Of a stretch of 64,000 nucleotides of DNA, positions 34,933-43,133 are shown one piece after another. The stretch comes from PALSA-1353 sp050012375 (lineage in GTDB: Bacteria; Planctomycetota; Phycisphaerae; Tepidisphaerales; Tepidisphaeraceae), in contig JBEKHH010000006.1 in NCBI GenBank assembly GCA_050012375.1, positions 62,001 through 126,000 on the forward strand, written 5' to 3'. A program made the translations under genes and the position numbers. How positions within the stretch are numbered: the first letter of the stretch is position 1; every line of letters starts with the position of its first letter. The notes below the pieces were generated by a model. It was not told the DNA's origin. It saw nothing but the letters and a program-made list of their open reading frames with translations, and did no database searches.

Positions 34933-36336
34933 ATGTGCGGACTGTTGCCACCGTTGCATGCACGTGAAGCGGTCTTCGTCAGCCACGCGAATCCTGAAGA
35001 TAACGCATTCGCCACGTGGTTGACGCTACGTCTTGCGCGCGAAGGGTACAAGATGTGGTGTGATGTCGTGAAACTATTTGGCGGCGACGATTTCTGGCGC
35101 GACGTTGAAAACGCGATCCGGCAAAACACGCGCAAATTCATATTCGTGACTTCACGGGCCTCAAACCAGAAGCAAGGAACGCTCCAAGAGTTGGCCGTCG
35201 CATCGGGCGTGGCTAGTCAACTCAACGACACTGGCTTCATCATTCCGGTCAAGATCGATGATCTGCCGTTCGCAGAGCACAACATTCAGATTAATCGTCT
35301 CGTCGCGATTCCCTTCACCAATGGATGGCCCGAAGGTCTGGGAAGTTTGCTAAAGGCGCTGGACGAGGACGCCGTTCCGAAGCCCAATGCCGCCGGCCCG
35401 GCAAGCATCGCATCTTGGTGGAACTCCAACAGATTAAACGCCCAGATCGTCACCAAAAATCCGGAAACACTATGGACAAATTGGTTTCCGCTGAAGGAGA
35501 TGCCAAAGCAACTGTTCGCATGGCAGGTGCCGCTGGACGCCACGCTGCCCGCCAGTTTCCCGCATCCTACCTATCGCTACGGTGACTGGCTCTTCGCTTT
35601 TGCCAACGCTGAGGAGCTCATCGGAAAGGCGCAATCTCCGACTGGTGGCGTCGGCTACAAGATCAAAGATTATTTGACACACGACCCGCCAATCCGAATG
35701 GGATTGAAGCGCCATGAAGTCGCCACGACGGTGAAGCAACTCCTGCGGCGCGCGTGGGAGAAGTTGGCGGTCGAGCGAAAGTTGCCTCTGTACGATTTGT
35801 CGAGCGCGCGCAAAACGCTCTGGTTCCCCAGCGGTTCCGTATCCGGCAACACCGTCACCTTCATTGGCGTAGAGGGCAAAAAGAGCCGCCGCGATGTCTG
35901 CGGCTACAGCACGAAGACCCGGCTAACGGGCGACAAGTACAAGCGATATTGGCACTTCGGCTTGGAGGCGATGCCGATTCTGTTTCCGTCGCCCGCGCTG
36001 GCGCTGAAGTCGCACGTCGTTTTTACTCTCGATGGAAACAACATCAACGGCGACGTGAAGGCGCAGCACCGAGCGCGGCGCAACCAGTGCAAGGATTGGT
36101 GGAACGACAAGTGGCGCGACCTCACACTAAGCGCAGTGGCGTGGCTCGCGCAGGGCTCATCCGCTGTCAGATTGCCAGTTTCCCCACATGGGCCGCTGAT
36201 GGAATCGAGTCCACTGAAGCATACCGCCAATGTGGGATACAGGGACACGGATGTTCGTCCCCCGCCTGCTGAAACACTGGCGGAAGATCGGGACGACGAA
36301 GGCGACAATGGAGAAGACGATGTCGGCGCGACATAA
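34933..36336 (+). CDS. TIR-APAZ protein of a SPARTA defence system
   Basis: A 467-residue protein. The N-terminal TIR domain (residues 11-130) has AVFVSHANPEDNAFATWL, a YKMWCDVVKLFGGDDFW BB-loop region and LQELAVAS, where Glu86 is the likely NAD-hydrolysing residue. The remainder matches the APAZ region that stands in for the N and PAZ-side parts of Argonaute. In SPARTA the TIR-APAZ partner binds short pAgo; target recognition causes oligomerisation and NAD depletion. The stop overlaps the short-Argonaute start. The acidic tail (EDRDDEGDNGEDD) is a local feature. Confidence 0.92.
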   Translation: MCGLLPPLHAREAVFVSHANPEDNAFATWLTLRLAREGYKMWCDVVKLFGGDDFWRDVENAIRQNTRKFIFVTSRASNQKQGTLQELAVASGVASQLNDTGFIIPVKIDDLPFAEHNIQINRLVAIPFTNGWPEGLGSLLKALDEDAVPKPNAAGPASIASWWNSNRLNAQIVTKNPETLWTNWFPLKEMPKQLFAWQVPLDATLPASFPHPTYRYGDWLFAFANAEELIGKAQSPTGGVGYKIKDYLTHDPPIRMGLKRHEVATTVKQLLRRAWEKLAVERKLPLYDLSSARKTLWFPSGSVSGNTVTFIGVEGKKSRRDVCGYSTKTRLTGDKYKRYWHFGLEAMPILFPSPALALKSHVVFTLDGNNINGDVKAQHRARRNQCKDWWNDKWRDLTLSAVAWLAQGSSAVRLPVSPHGPLMESSPLKHTANVGYRDTDVRPPPAETLAEDRDDEGDNGEDDVGAT

Positions 36337-37864
36337 GCCAAAAATCACGGTCATTCCCGAACCACGGTTGCTGTTCAATTACGAGCAATCGACGGAAGAC
36401 CCGCGTGACGGGCTCACGCTGTTCGGGCCGCTTGAAAAGGGCAAACCATATGGCATTCGCTTCGCTGTCGTCGGCACGCCGGATGGCATCCGTCGATTCC
36501 GCGAATGGCTTACGAAAGTGCAGTTGCCCATCGGCGATCCTGCCGAAGTCGCACGACCAAACTATCCAGGCTTCGAAGTTGCTTTCGGCATCCCATGGAA
36601 ACCGAAGCCGGAGTTCGAGATTGCCATCGACTCCACGGAACTACACCGCCGGATCAATTACGAAGATAAACATCACCGCGTATTCAAGGCGGTGGACCTG
36701 TATGAAGAAGCCATTCTGAAAACGTACTCCTCCGAGGAAACCGGCGTCGATCTCTGGTTTGTGGTGGTGCCAGATGAGGTCTACCGCAACTGCCGTCCCA
36801 ATTCATCCATTGCGGCGGAATACCGAATTGACTCGACACATGGGATGTCGAAATCGAGCGTCGATGGCGTCGCCGCCGGCCAAAACCTTCTCTTCGACAA
36901 CGAACTCGCGCAGGAGTTGTCGGAGGCGTACGACTATGAGGTAAACTTCCACAACCAATTAAAGGCGCGACTACTTGGGAAACAGCTTGTCACGCAGATC
37001 GTGCGCGAAAGCACGATCGCTTTTGACCAAATCCTGAATGAGCGCGGTAAGCCGCTTCGGGATTTGTCGAAAGTGCAACAGGACATCGCGTGGCATCTAT
37101 CGACCGCCGCGTTCTACAAGTCCGGTGGCCGACCTTGGAAGATCAGCGGGATGCGCGAAGGTGTATGCTACGTTGGGATCGTTTTCAAGCACATGGATTT
37201 GGCCGAAGACCCGCATATGGCCTGTTGCGCCGCCCAAATGTTTCTGGACTCCGGCGACGGCGTGGTATTCAAGGGCAACAACGGCCCATGGTACACGGGC
37301 AAGCGTGGCGAGTATCATGTCGATGAGGCGTCGGCAAAGGAACTCATCACCAAGGCCATCGACACATACAAGAGTAAGCATCCAGAGAACAAGCCACCGA
37401 AGGAATTGTTCGTACATGCGAAGACGAAGTTCAACGAAGTTGAATGGCGGAGTTTCGTAGCGGCTGCTGGCACTGATACGAACGTGGTCGCGGTGCAAAT
37501 CCAAGAGGAATATAGCCTGAAGTTGTTTAGGCCGGGAAAAAATCCCGTGCTGCGCGGCACCGCTTTGCAAATCGATGAGCACCTCGGCTACTTGTGGACA
37601 CGCGGTCTGGTTCCGAGATTGCGGACCTACATTGGGCGTGAGGTTCCCAACCCGATGATCGTCAAAATCTGCCGTGGCAAGGCAGACATGCCTACTGTGC
37701 TGAAGGACATCCTTGGGCTAACAAAACTCAACTATAACGCATGCCGATTCGGCGACGGCGAACCTGTCACATTAAAGTTTGCCGATGCGGTTGGCGAAAT
37801 ACTGACCGCGGGACCCGTTTTCAAGGAGCAGATCCCGCCGTTGCCGTTCAAGCATTACGTATAG
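36320..37864 (+). CDS. Short prokaryotic Argonaute (SPARTA pAgo)
   Basis: A 514-residue MID-PIWI protein close to the SPARTA Argonautes I know: DPRDGLTLFGPLEKGKPYGI, FVVVPDEVYRNCRPNSS, HNQLKARLL, MACCAAQMFLDSGDGVVFKG and LTKLNYNACRFGDGEPVTLK are all shared. In the first PIWI strand, where active Argonautes have Asp, the sequence reads VCYVGIVFKHM, so slicing is not expected. It should load an RNA guide and detect complementary plasmid or phage DNA. The ATG at 36320 gives a 17-bp overlap with the TIR-APAZ gene; ATG 36308 is an alternative. Confidence 0.93.
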   Translation: MSARHKPKITVIPEPRLLFNYEQSTEDPRDGLTLFGPLEKGKPYGIRFAVVGTPDGIRRFREWLTKVQLPIGDPAEVARPNYPGFEVAFGIPWKPKPEFEIAIDSTELHRRINYEDKHHRVFKAVDLYEEAILKTYSSEETGVDLWFVVVPDEVYRNCRPNSSIAAEYRIDSTHGMSKSSVDGVAAGQNLLFDNELAQELSEAYDYEVNFHNQLKARLLGKQLVTQIVRESTIAFDQILNERGKPLRDLSKVQQDIAWHLSTAAFYKSGGRPWKISGMREGVCYVGIVFKHMDLAEDPHMACCAAQMFLDSGDGVVFKGNNGPWYTGKRGEYHVDEASAKELITKAIDTYKSKHPENKPPKELFVHAKTKFNEVEWRSFVAAAGTDTNVVAVQIQEEYSLKLFRPGKNPVLRGTALQIDEHLGYLWTRGLVPRLRTYIGREVPNPMIVKICRGKADMPTVLKDILGLTKLNYNACRFGDGEPVTLKFADAVGEILTAGPVFKEQIPPLPFKHYV

Positions 37865-38021
37865 AACTACTTCTGCCTATTTACCACGCAATCGCATTCG
37901 CAATTCCCTCTTGCGGCCAAAGTTGGCCCTGTTGCTATCTGAACACTCGTTTCGTCTTTCGTTAGTTTTGGGCACTTTTTTATCATTTCCATCAATTGCC
38001 GGTCAATTCCGAGATGCTAAT

Positions 38022-38053
38022 GTGGAGAGGGCCTCAAGGCCGGCCCTCTCCAC
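38022..38053. other. 12-bp perfect hairpin downstream of pAgo
   Basis: GTGGAGAGGGCC (38022-38033), loop TCAAGGCC, GGCCCTCTCCAC (38042-38053). There is no U-run after it, so it may be an RNA stability element or part of a protein site rather than a terminator. Confidence 0.6.
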
Positions 38054-38256
38054 ACCTCTCCTGGCCGTGAAATCCGTTGAGTTGAGCTGTCGGAAACAAT
38101 AAGGATGGCGCCGGGGCCCCAGCTCGCTGCGCTATCGAAAGATCACCGCAGCGCTTGCCATGCTCGATGCTCACCGGAGTACCGGTTGCGCGTCTGTGCG
38201 TGGCATGCCCTTCGTCCGCTCCGCTCGCGTTCCCGTCGCCAGCGATAGAGATCTCG

Positions 38257-38307
38257 TTTTTTTTCCAACCCGGCCGGACTTCTAACGAAGGCCGGGTTGG
38301 AAAAAAA
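38257..38307. terminator. Bidirectional terminator-like inverted repeat
   Basis: TTTTTTTTCCAACCCGGCC (38257-38275), loop of 14, GGCCGGGTTGGAAAAAAA (38290-38307). An 11-bp GC-rich stem flanked by T8 and A7 looks like a terminator on the minus strand. On the plus strand it could insulate the DUF932 gene from upstream transcription or act as a leader element. Confidence 0.6.
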
Positions 38308-38373
38308 TTGCGTGGGCTTTGGGGCCTACGCCTTCCCGGTCTGGAGTTCTTTTTCCTTTTCGGGAGGTGTCCT

Positions 38374-39423
38374 ATGGCACACGAGATCGACCTTTCCACA
38401 GGCAAAGCGGCGGTGTTCGTCACCGGCGAGCCAGCGTGGCATCGGTTGGGCACAGTCATCGAGCAGGCGACCACCAGCGCCGAGGCGATTGGACTCGCCG
38501 GGCTGGATTGGCGCGTCGAACAATGGCCGGTCCGGGCTTTCGACCCGGACAACAATAGTCAGGAAGCGGGGATTCGCGACTTTGTGGCCAACGTCCGCAC
38601 CGACACCATGGCGGTGTTGGGTGTGGTCGGCAAACGCTATCGGGTCTTCCAGAACCGCGAGGCGTTCGACTTCATGGACGCACTGGTCGGCGACAGGCTG
38701 GCCATGTACGAGACTGCCGGAGCACTTCACGGCGGCAAGCGAGTCTGGATGCTGGCCAGCATTCCCAAGGAATACCGAGCCGGAGCCGACGACCTGATTA
38801 AGCCGTATGTGCTGCTCACCAATACGCACGACGGCAGCCAAGCGCTTCGGATGATCCCGACGACCGTGCGCGTGGTCTGTCAGAACACGCTCAATCTGGC
38901 CATGCGGGACGCGGGCATGGACGGCTTGACGATTTCCCACCATCCCCGGCTTGAGACCCGGATTGCGGAAGCACGGGCCAAGCTTGGCATCATCGCGGCA
39001 CGGTTCGACAAGTTTGATGAAGAACTGCACACGATGCTGGCCAAAGACCTGACCGTCACCGAGGCGTCGGGTTACTTCCGGGGCCTGTCAGGGATGGATC
39101 AGCCGATGCAGGGCGAGCGGCAGAAGAAAGGCCGCGAGAAGATTTTCGGCCAGATGCTCGCCAACTTCGATAACGAGCGCAACACACTCCCCGGCATGAA
39201 GCACACCGCTTGGGCGGCCTACAACGCGGTCAGCGAATGGGCCGACCATCAGCGGAACTACCGCGGATTGAATCCGACTGAAAAACTCAACCGTCGGCTG
39301 GATTCAGTCTGGTTTGGCGCTTCGCACCAGTTGAAGCAGGCCGCTTACTACGGCGCGTTGGAACTGGCCACGGAAGGAGAACCCGCACGCGATGGCGCGG
39401 AGGATTTGCTTGGGGTCATCTAA
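38374..39423 (+). CDS. DUF932 phage/plasmid-like protein
   Basis: A 349-residue protein of the DUF932 (TIGR03299) family found on phages, plasmids and ICEs. Typical parts are AWHRLGTVIEQATTSAEAI, VVGKRYRVFQNREAFDFMDA, LLTNTHDGSQALRMIPTTVR and VVCQNTLNLAM. The biochemical role is unknown. GGGAGGTGTCC precedes the ATG at 38374. It heads a run of DNA-maintenance genes (ssb, DUF6166, parB), with which it probably forms one transcript. A long imperfect GC hairpin follows it. Confidence 0.88.
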   Translation: MAHEIDLSTGKAAVFVTGEPAWHRLGTVIEQATTSAEAIGLAGLDWRVEQWPVRAFDPDNNSQEAGIRDFVANVRTDTMAVLGVVGKRYRVFQNREAFDFMDALVGDRLAMYETAGALHGGKRVWMLASIPKEYRAGADDLIKPYVLLTNTHDGSQALRMIPTTVRVVCQNTLNLAMRDAGMDGLTISHHPRLETRIAEARAKLGIIAARFDKFDEELHTMLAKDLTVTEASGYFRGLSGMDQPMQGERQKKGREKIFGQMLANFDNERNTLPGMKHTAWAAYNAVSEWADHQRNYRGLNPTEKLNRRLDSVWFGASHQLKQAAYYGALELATEGEPARDGAEDLLGVI

Positions 39424-39431
39424 GCCAACCC

Positions 39432-39484
39432 CTCCCCGAACTTGCCCCGGTGCGCATGGAGGCGCGTCGGGGCGGGCTGGGGAG
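39432..39484. other. Long imperfect GC hairpin between DUF932 and ssb
   Basis: CTCCCCGAACTTGCCCCGG at 39432 pairs with most of GTCGGGGCGGGCTGGGGAG at 39465. No T-run follows. A transcript-processing or stability element is the simplest reading. Confidence 0.45.
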
Positions 39485-39541
39485 CGGTTGTCACGGTGAC
39501 GCCGCCTTCAAGTGGCCATTTCAATCGAAAGGAGATTTACC

Positions 39542-40009
39542 ATGGCCAGCTACAACAAAGTGATCCTCATGGGACACCTGACGCGTGATCCCGAACTGAG
39601 GACATTGCCCAATTCGGATACGACCGTCTGCGATTTCTCGCTGGCGGTCAATCGGCGCTGGAAGGACGCCAGCGGCGGCGACCGCGAGGAAGTCTTGTTC
39701 ATCGACTGCGCCGCCTTCGGCAAGGTCGGTCAGACCATTGGCGAAAGCCTGACCAAGGGACGCCCGGTCCACATCGAAGGCCATCTGCGGCTCGAACAGT
39801 GGGAACAGGAGGACGGCCAACGGCGCAGCAAGATTCGCGTGGTCGTCGAGCAGTTCCGATTTGTGGACCGCAAGCCGGGAACCAACGGCCCGCCTGCCGA
39901 ACGCAAGGGGCGCGGCCAGCGCCGAACCAATGGCAAGAGTGCCAGACCGGCGCAGCCCGCAGCCGCCCAAAGCCAGCTCGTCGGAGCGGGCGGGGACATC
40001 CCGATCTAG
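39542..40009 (+). CDS. ssb: Single-stranded DNA-binding protein
   Basis: A 155-residue SSB. The OB fold is clear from YNKVILMGHLTRDPELRTLP, VCDFSLAVNRRW, EVLFIDCAAFGKVGQTIGES and LTKGRPVHIEGHLRLEQW. The C-terminal part is basic and Gln/Ala-rich, ending GAGGDIPI, a variant of the acidic DDDIPF tail. It coats the strand transferred during conjugation or replication of the excised circle. AAAGGAG precedes the ATG at 39542. A host copy must exist elsewhere; this one belongs to the ICE. Confidence 0.95.
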   Translation: MASYNKVILMGHLTRDPELRTLPNSDTTVCDFSLAVNRRWKDASGGDREEVLFIDCAAFGKVGQTIGESLTKGRPVHIEGHLRLEQWEQEDGQRRSKIRVVVEQFRFVDRKPGTNGPPAERKGRGQRRTNGKSARPAQPAAAQSQLVGAGGDIPI

Positions 40010-40021
40010 TCGAGGTGTCCC

Positions 40022-40375
40022 ATGCGCGAGCAAGCGATCCTTCAAACCGACCGGGTCTACACGATCCAGCGCACACCGCAGGGCGTGGTTTGCACCGTCA
40101 ACAGCAAGCCATTGCCCTTGCGGCTGGACCTGTGGAATCACAGCCCGACCGGATTTGAATTCGGCTACGGCGGGAGTGGACCAGCGCAGTTGGCGCTGGC
40201 CATTCTCGCCGACTGCTGCGGGGATGAAGCGGCGCTTGTCTATCACCAAGCCTTCAAGTGGGCCGTCATCGCCCGCCTTCCCGGCCCCGGCGGCAGTCTG
40301 ACCGGCACGTTCGTGCGCGACGTGCTGGCCCGGCTCCAAGCCGACCGGGCGGCGCAGCAGTGCCATAACAACTAA
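40022..40375 (+). CDS. DUF6166-like ICE protein
   Basis: A 117-residue protein with the pattern GFEFGYGGSGPAQLALAILA followed by YHQAFKWAVIARLP. This is the core of DUF6166 as I know it from ICEs and plasmids. It starts 12 bp after ssb and is followed by parB after 27 bp, so all three are probably one transcript. Function unknown. Confidence 0.75.
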   Translation: MREQAILQTDRVYTIQRTPQGVVCTVNSKPLPLRLDLWNHSPTGFEFGYGGSGPAQLALAILADCCGDEAALVYHQAFKWAVIARLPGPGGSLTGTFVRDVLARLQADRAAQQCHNN

Positions 40376-40402
40376 CACTATCAACAATGAAAGAGGTTCA
40401 TT

Positions 40403-42307
40403 ATGAATCGCAGTTTTTCCCAATCTCGTGACGTTCAGATTACCGTTTCCCTGTCCAAGCTGATTCCGAGCAAGCGGAATCCCCGGCGCGTGAAGCCGGA
40501 ACGGGACGCCCACCGCCGTATGGTGGCGTCCATCCGGGCGCACGGACTGCTGGCGCCGCTGGTGGTCCGAGCCGACGACGGGGGCGACTTCAAGGTGATC
40601 GCCGGCAACCGCCGACTGGCGGCGCTGCGCGACGTGTACAAGGAGGCAGGCCGACCGCCGAAGGTTCCCTGCATCCTGCGCGCCGTGGACGACGATACCG
40701 CCGACGCCTTGGCGCTGGCGGAAAACTTCGTCCGCGAGCCGATGCACCCGCTGGACGAGGCCGAAGCCTTCGCCAAGCTGGCCCGCGAGGAGGCCAAAGG
40801 CGTTGAATCGATTGCCGCCGAGTTCGGCGTCAGCCAGCCCTACGTGCGGCAACGCATGAAGCTGGCCACGCTGGCCGAGCCGGTCAAGGCGGCATACCGC
40901 CAGGGCGCAATCGACACCGCGACCGCCGAGGCGTTTGCGTCGGTCCCCCCGGAGCGCCAGTTGGAAGTCTGGCAGGAAGTGGGCGGCAATCCTCAGCATG
41001 CTCAGCACGTCCGTAATGTGATTGCCCATGCGTGGATCGACGCCGCTTCTGCGACGTTCGATGTCTCCAAGCTCCCGGATACGGCTGTCAGCAAAGACCT
41101 GTTTGCCGAGCGCGTGCTTGTGGAGCGCAAGGCGTTCATGGAGGCGCAGGCCGAGGCGCTGCTGGCGCAGCGGCAATCGCTGACCGAGGATGGTTGGGCG
41201 GAAGTGGTGGTCGGGCCACAGGCCGACGTGCAGGATCGGCTATGGGCCATGGCCGAGGCTCCGCACGAATATGACGAGGCCACGACCGCCAAACTGGCCA
41301 AGTTGGCGGACAAACGTCGCAAGCTGGAATCCAAGGTGGAGGAACTGGACGAGGCCGACCAACCCGCGTTCGAAGACGTGCAGAAGAAGCTGGAAGCGCT
41401 GGACGACGAGGAGCAGCAGATCACCAAGGATGCTCCGGTCCGCTATGCGGAGCGGACCAAGGCGGTCGGCACTGCGTTCCTCATGCTCGACCCGGATGGC
41501 CGTGTCCGGCGTGAATACCGTATCCCGCGAGGGCGCGGCAGTGCGTCGGGCAACGGGAATTGTCAGGCGGACGGTGCATCCGATGGTGCTCCCAAGCCGC
41601 CCACGTCGGACGACCTACGTGACGGCCAGCTTGCCACGACCTTCACCCATCAGGCGTTTGGGGTGCGCGAAGCGTTGCTCAAGGATGGGGCAACCCGGAA
41701 GCGAGTCTTGGCGCTGATCCTGCACGACAAGGTGCGCAGCGAAGCCTTGGCCATCCGGCACGACGCCAACGGCTCCACGGTTCATGCCGACCATGCCGAA
41801 GGGTTCACATCGTCGGCGTTGGATGCACTGCGCCAGCGCCGGACGGACCTGGACCCGCTTCATGGCCAGCACTACGTCGAGGATCGTGCCGCCTATGACG
41901 CGCTGAGGGGTGTTTCAGACAAGAAGGTCGATGCCCTGATCGACCTACTGACGGTCGAGTGCATGACCGCCCACCTGCAACGCCGAACTGAATTGGTCTG
42001 GCGTCTGGCTACGGAGTTGGGTGTCAATGTGCGCCGGTACTGGCGTCCTGACGAGCGGTGGCTATCGGGCTACCAGAAGATCCAACTGGCCCACCTGATC
42101 GGCGAACTATGTGGTCCGGCCCACATGGCACCGGCCGAGTCGAAGAAGAAAAGCGAACTCGTCGCCGAGTTGGCCAAGCTCTTCGGTGATGCCGCCGAGG
42201 GACGCTTGGAGGATGCCAAGCTCGCCGCCAAGTTGAACGCTTGGCTGCCGTCGAACCTGCGGGAAGCGCCGCAAGCCGTGGGCAAGGAGCGTGCATCAGC
42301 GGCATAG
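40403..42307 (+). CDS. ParB/RepB-like partition protein
   Basis: A 634-residue protein. The N-terminal ParB/sulfiredoxin-like domain reads LIPSKRNPRRVKP, VASIRAHGLLAPLVVR, VIAGNRRLAAL and ALALAENFVREPMHPLDEAE. A helix-turn-helix follows, IAAEFGVSQPYVRQRMKLA. The middle (DKRRKLESKVEELDEADQPA) is coiled coil, and the C-terminal 250 residues are plasmid-type ParB extension. ParB normally works with a ParA ATPase, which is not seen in this window. It may stabilise the excised ICE or control gene expression. A strong terminator follows. Confidence 0.9.
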   Translation: MNRSFSQSRDVQITVSLSKLIPSKRNPRRVKPERDAHRRMVASIRAHGLLAPLVVRADDGGDFKVIAGNRRLAALRDVYKEAGRPPKVPCILRAVDDDTADALALAENFVREPMHPLDEAEAFAKLAREEAKGVESIAAEFGVSQPYVRQRMKLATLAEPVKAAYRQGAIDTATAEAFASVPPERQLEVWQEVGGNPQHAQHVRNVIAHAWIDAASATFDVSKLPDTAVSKDLFAERVLVERKAFMEAQAEALLAQRQSLTEDGWAEVVVGPQADVQDRLWAMAEAPHEYDEATTAKLAKLADKRRKLESKVEELDEADQPAFEDVQKKLEALDDEEQQITKDAPVRYAERTKAVGTAFLMLDPDGRVRREYRIPRGRGSASGNGNCQADGASDGAPKPPTSDDLRDGQLATTFTHQAFGVREALLKDGATRKRVLALILHDKVRSEALAIRHDANGSTVHADHAEGFTSSALDALRQRRTDLDPLHGQHYVEDRAAYDALRGVSDKKVDALIDLLTVECMTAHLQRRTELVWRLATELGVNVRRYWRPDERWLSGYQKIQLAHLIGELCGPAHMAPAESKKKSELVAELAKLFGDAAEGRLEDAKLAAKLNAWLPSNLREAPQAVGKERASAA

Positions 42308-42330
42308 GTACGCCGTTCAAAGATCGAAAG

Positions 42331-42370
42331 AAGAAGCCGGATCGGGCATCCCTGATCCGGCTTCTTTGTT
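42331..42370. terminator. Bidirectional rho-independent terminator
   Basis: AAGAAGCCGGATC (42331-42343), loop of 10, GATCCGGCTTCTT (42354-42366) then TTGTT. The 13-bp perfect stem is flanked by A-rich and T-rich ends and separates parB from the convergent membrane-protein gene. Confidence 0.85.
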
Positions 42371-42390
42371 GGCTCATCCATCCCTTGCGG

Positions 42391-42723
42391 TCATTCCCAA
42401 GAGCGAGGCGGGCGCACAATGGGATAGCGAACCACCCTTGAGAAGCATTCCGCAATGGCCCGCCAGGTGCCTCCACGCTGCGCAATCCGCAGCCAGGTGA
42501 ACTGCCACAGTGCGACTTGAATCGCCACGAACAACGTCGCTCCCATGGGAATCAGGAGGTAGATCGGACGGCCATGCGTTTGCCAGTCGATGAACGCCAC
42601 GACCCAAAGCGTGAGTACGGTCGCCACCTCGAGGATGCAGAGCAGCACCACGGCCAGGCGTGCCAGTTGCAGGACGCCGAGCCAGAACAGGAACTCCAAG
42701 CTGTCGCCAATCCACCGTAACAT
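42391..42723 (-). CDS. Small membrane protein
   Basis: A 110-residue protein with about three transmembrane helices: LEFLFWLGVLQLARLAVVLL, ATVLTLWVVAFIDW and YLLIPMGATLFVAIQVALW. AGGAGAAGGA precedes the ATG at 42723. It is divergent from the relaxase operon and its upstream region overlaps the tra promoter/operator cluster, so it may be an entry-exclusion or mating-pair accessory protein. No family is recognised. Confidence 0.6.
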   Translation of the reverse strand: MLRWIGDSLEFLFWLGVLQLARLAVVLLCILEVATVLTLWVVAFIDWQTHGRPIYLLIPMGATLFVAIQVALWQFTWLRIAQRGGTWRAIAECFSRVVRYPIVRPPRSWE

Positions 42724-42856
42724 ATCGCCGTCCTTCTCCTGTCAGATGAGAGCTTCATTCTTCGCGGTAACGATGCACGCAGGATTATATCTGAGCGGTC
42801 ATCGCCTTCGCTGAATCTTTTTGGTGGTCGGCACATTTTCTCTCGAATGCCTATCC

Positions 42857-42943
42857 GTCTGGTTAACAGCTTCCAGTCTGGCTGAACTCGTTTCTGTCTG
42901 GCCAGACTTGACGTTCGGTATCTGTTTGGTATAATCGGTATGG
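42857..42943 (+). promoter_or_regulatory. Promoter and operator cluster of the relaxase operon
   Basis: A strong sigma70-type promoter is visible: TTGACG (42908-42913), 16 bases, TATAAT (42930-42935). GTCTGG occurs at 42857, 42876 and 42896, about two helical turns apart, and the last copy is part of the palindrome GTCTGGCCAGAC touching the -35 box. GGTAT occurs at 42917, 42928 and 42937, overlapping the -10 box; two of these are in GTTTGGTAT and GGTATGG, motifs repeated at other ICE promoters. Two regulators may act here. Confidence 0.7.
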
Positions 42944-43003
42944 TGCAAGCCAATGGTTTGCATCATATTTATGGGATTAAAAGAGGAAGGCAAGGTAAAA
43001 GGG

Positions 43004-43078
43004 ACCCAGTGGGTGTTTTTGTAAGTCAAAGTTCCAGAAAGGGTTGGCGCAACCTATGCCCTCTTTGACCCAGTGGGT
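43004..43078. promoter_or_regulatory. Paired ACCCAGTGGGT palindromes, oriT or leader candidate
   Basis: ACCCAGTGGGT at 43004-43014 and again at 43068-43078, 64 bp apart, between the relaxase promoter and its start codon. The segment between holds GGGTTGGCGCAACCTA (a dyad). This is where an origin of transfer or a relaxase-autoregulation site would be expected; no known nic sequence is recognised. Confidence 0.45.
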
Positions 43079-43133
43079 TTCCAATGGGTCGCGTTCGAGG
43101 GCCTTGGGAGGCTTGAAGAACCTTGGAGGATGT

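Noticed and set aside
39521..41176. 551-codon minus-strand open frame
   Set aside because: Antisense to ssb, DUF6166 and parB, all of which are secure.
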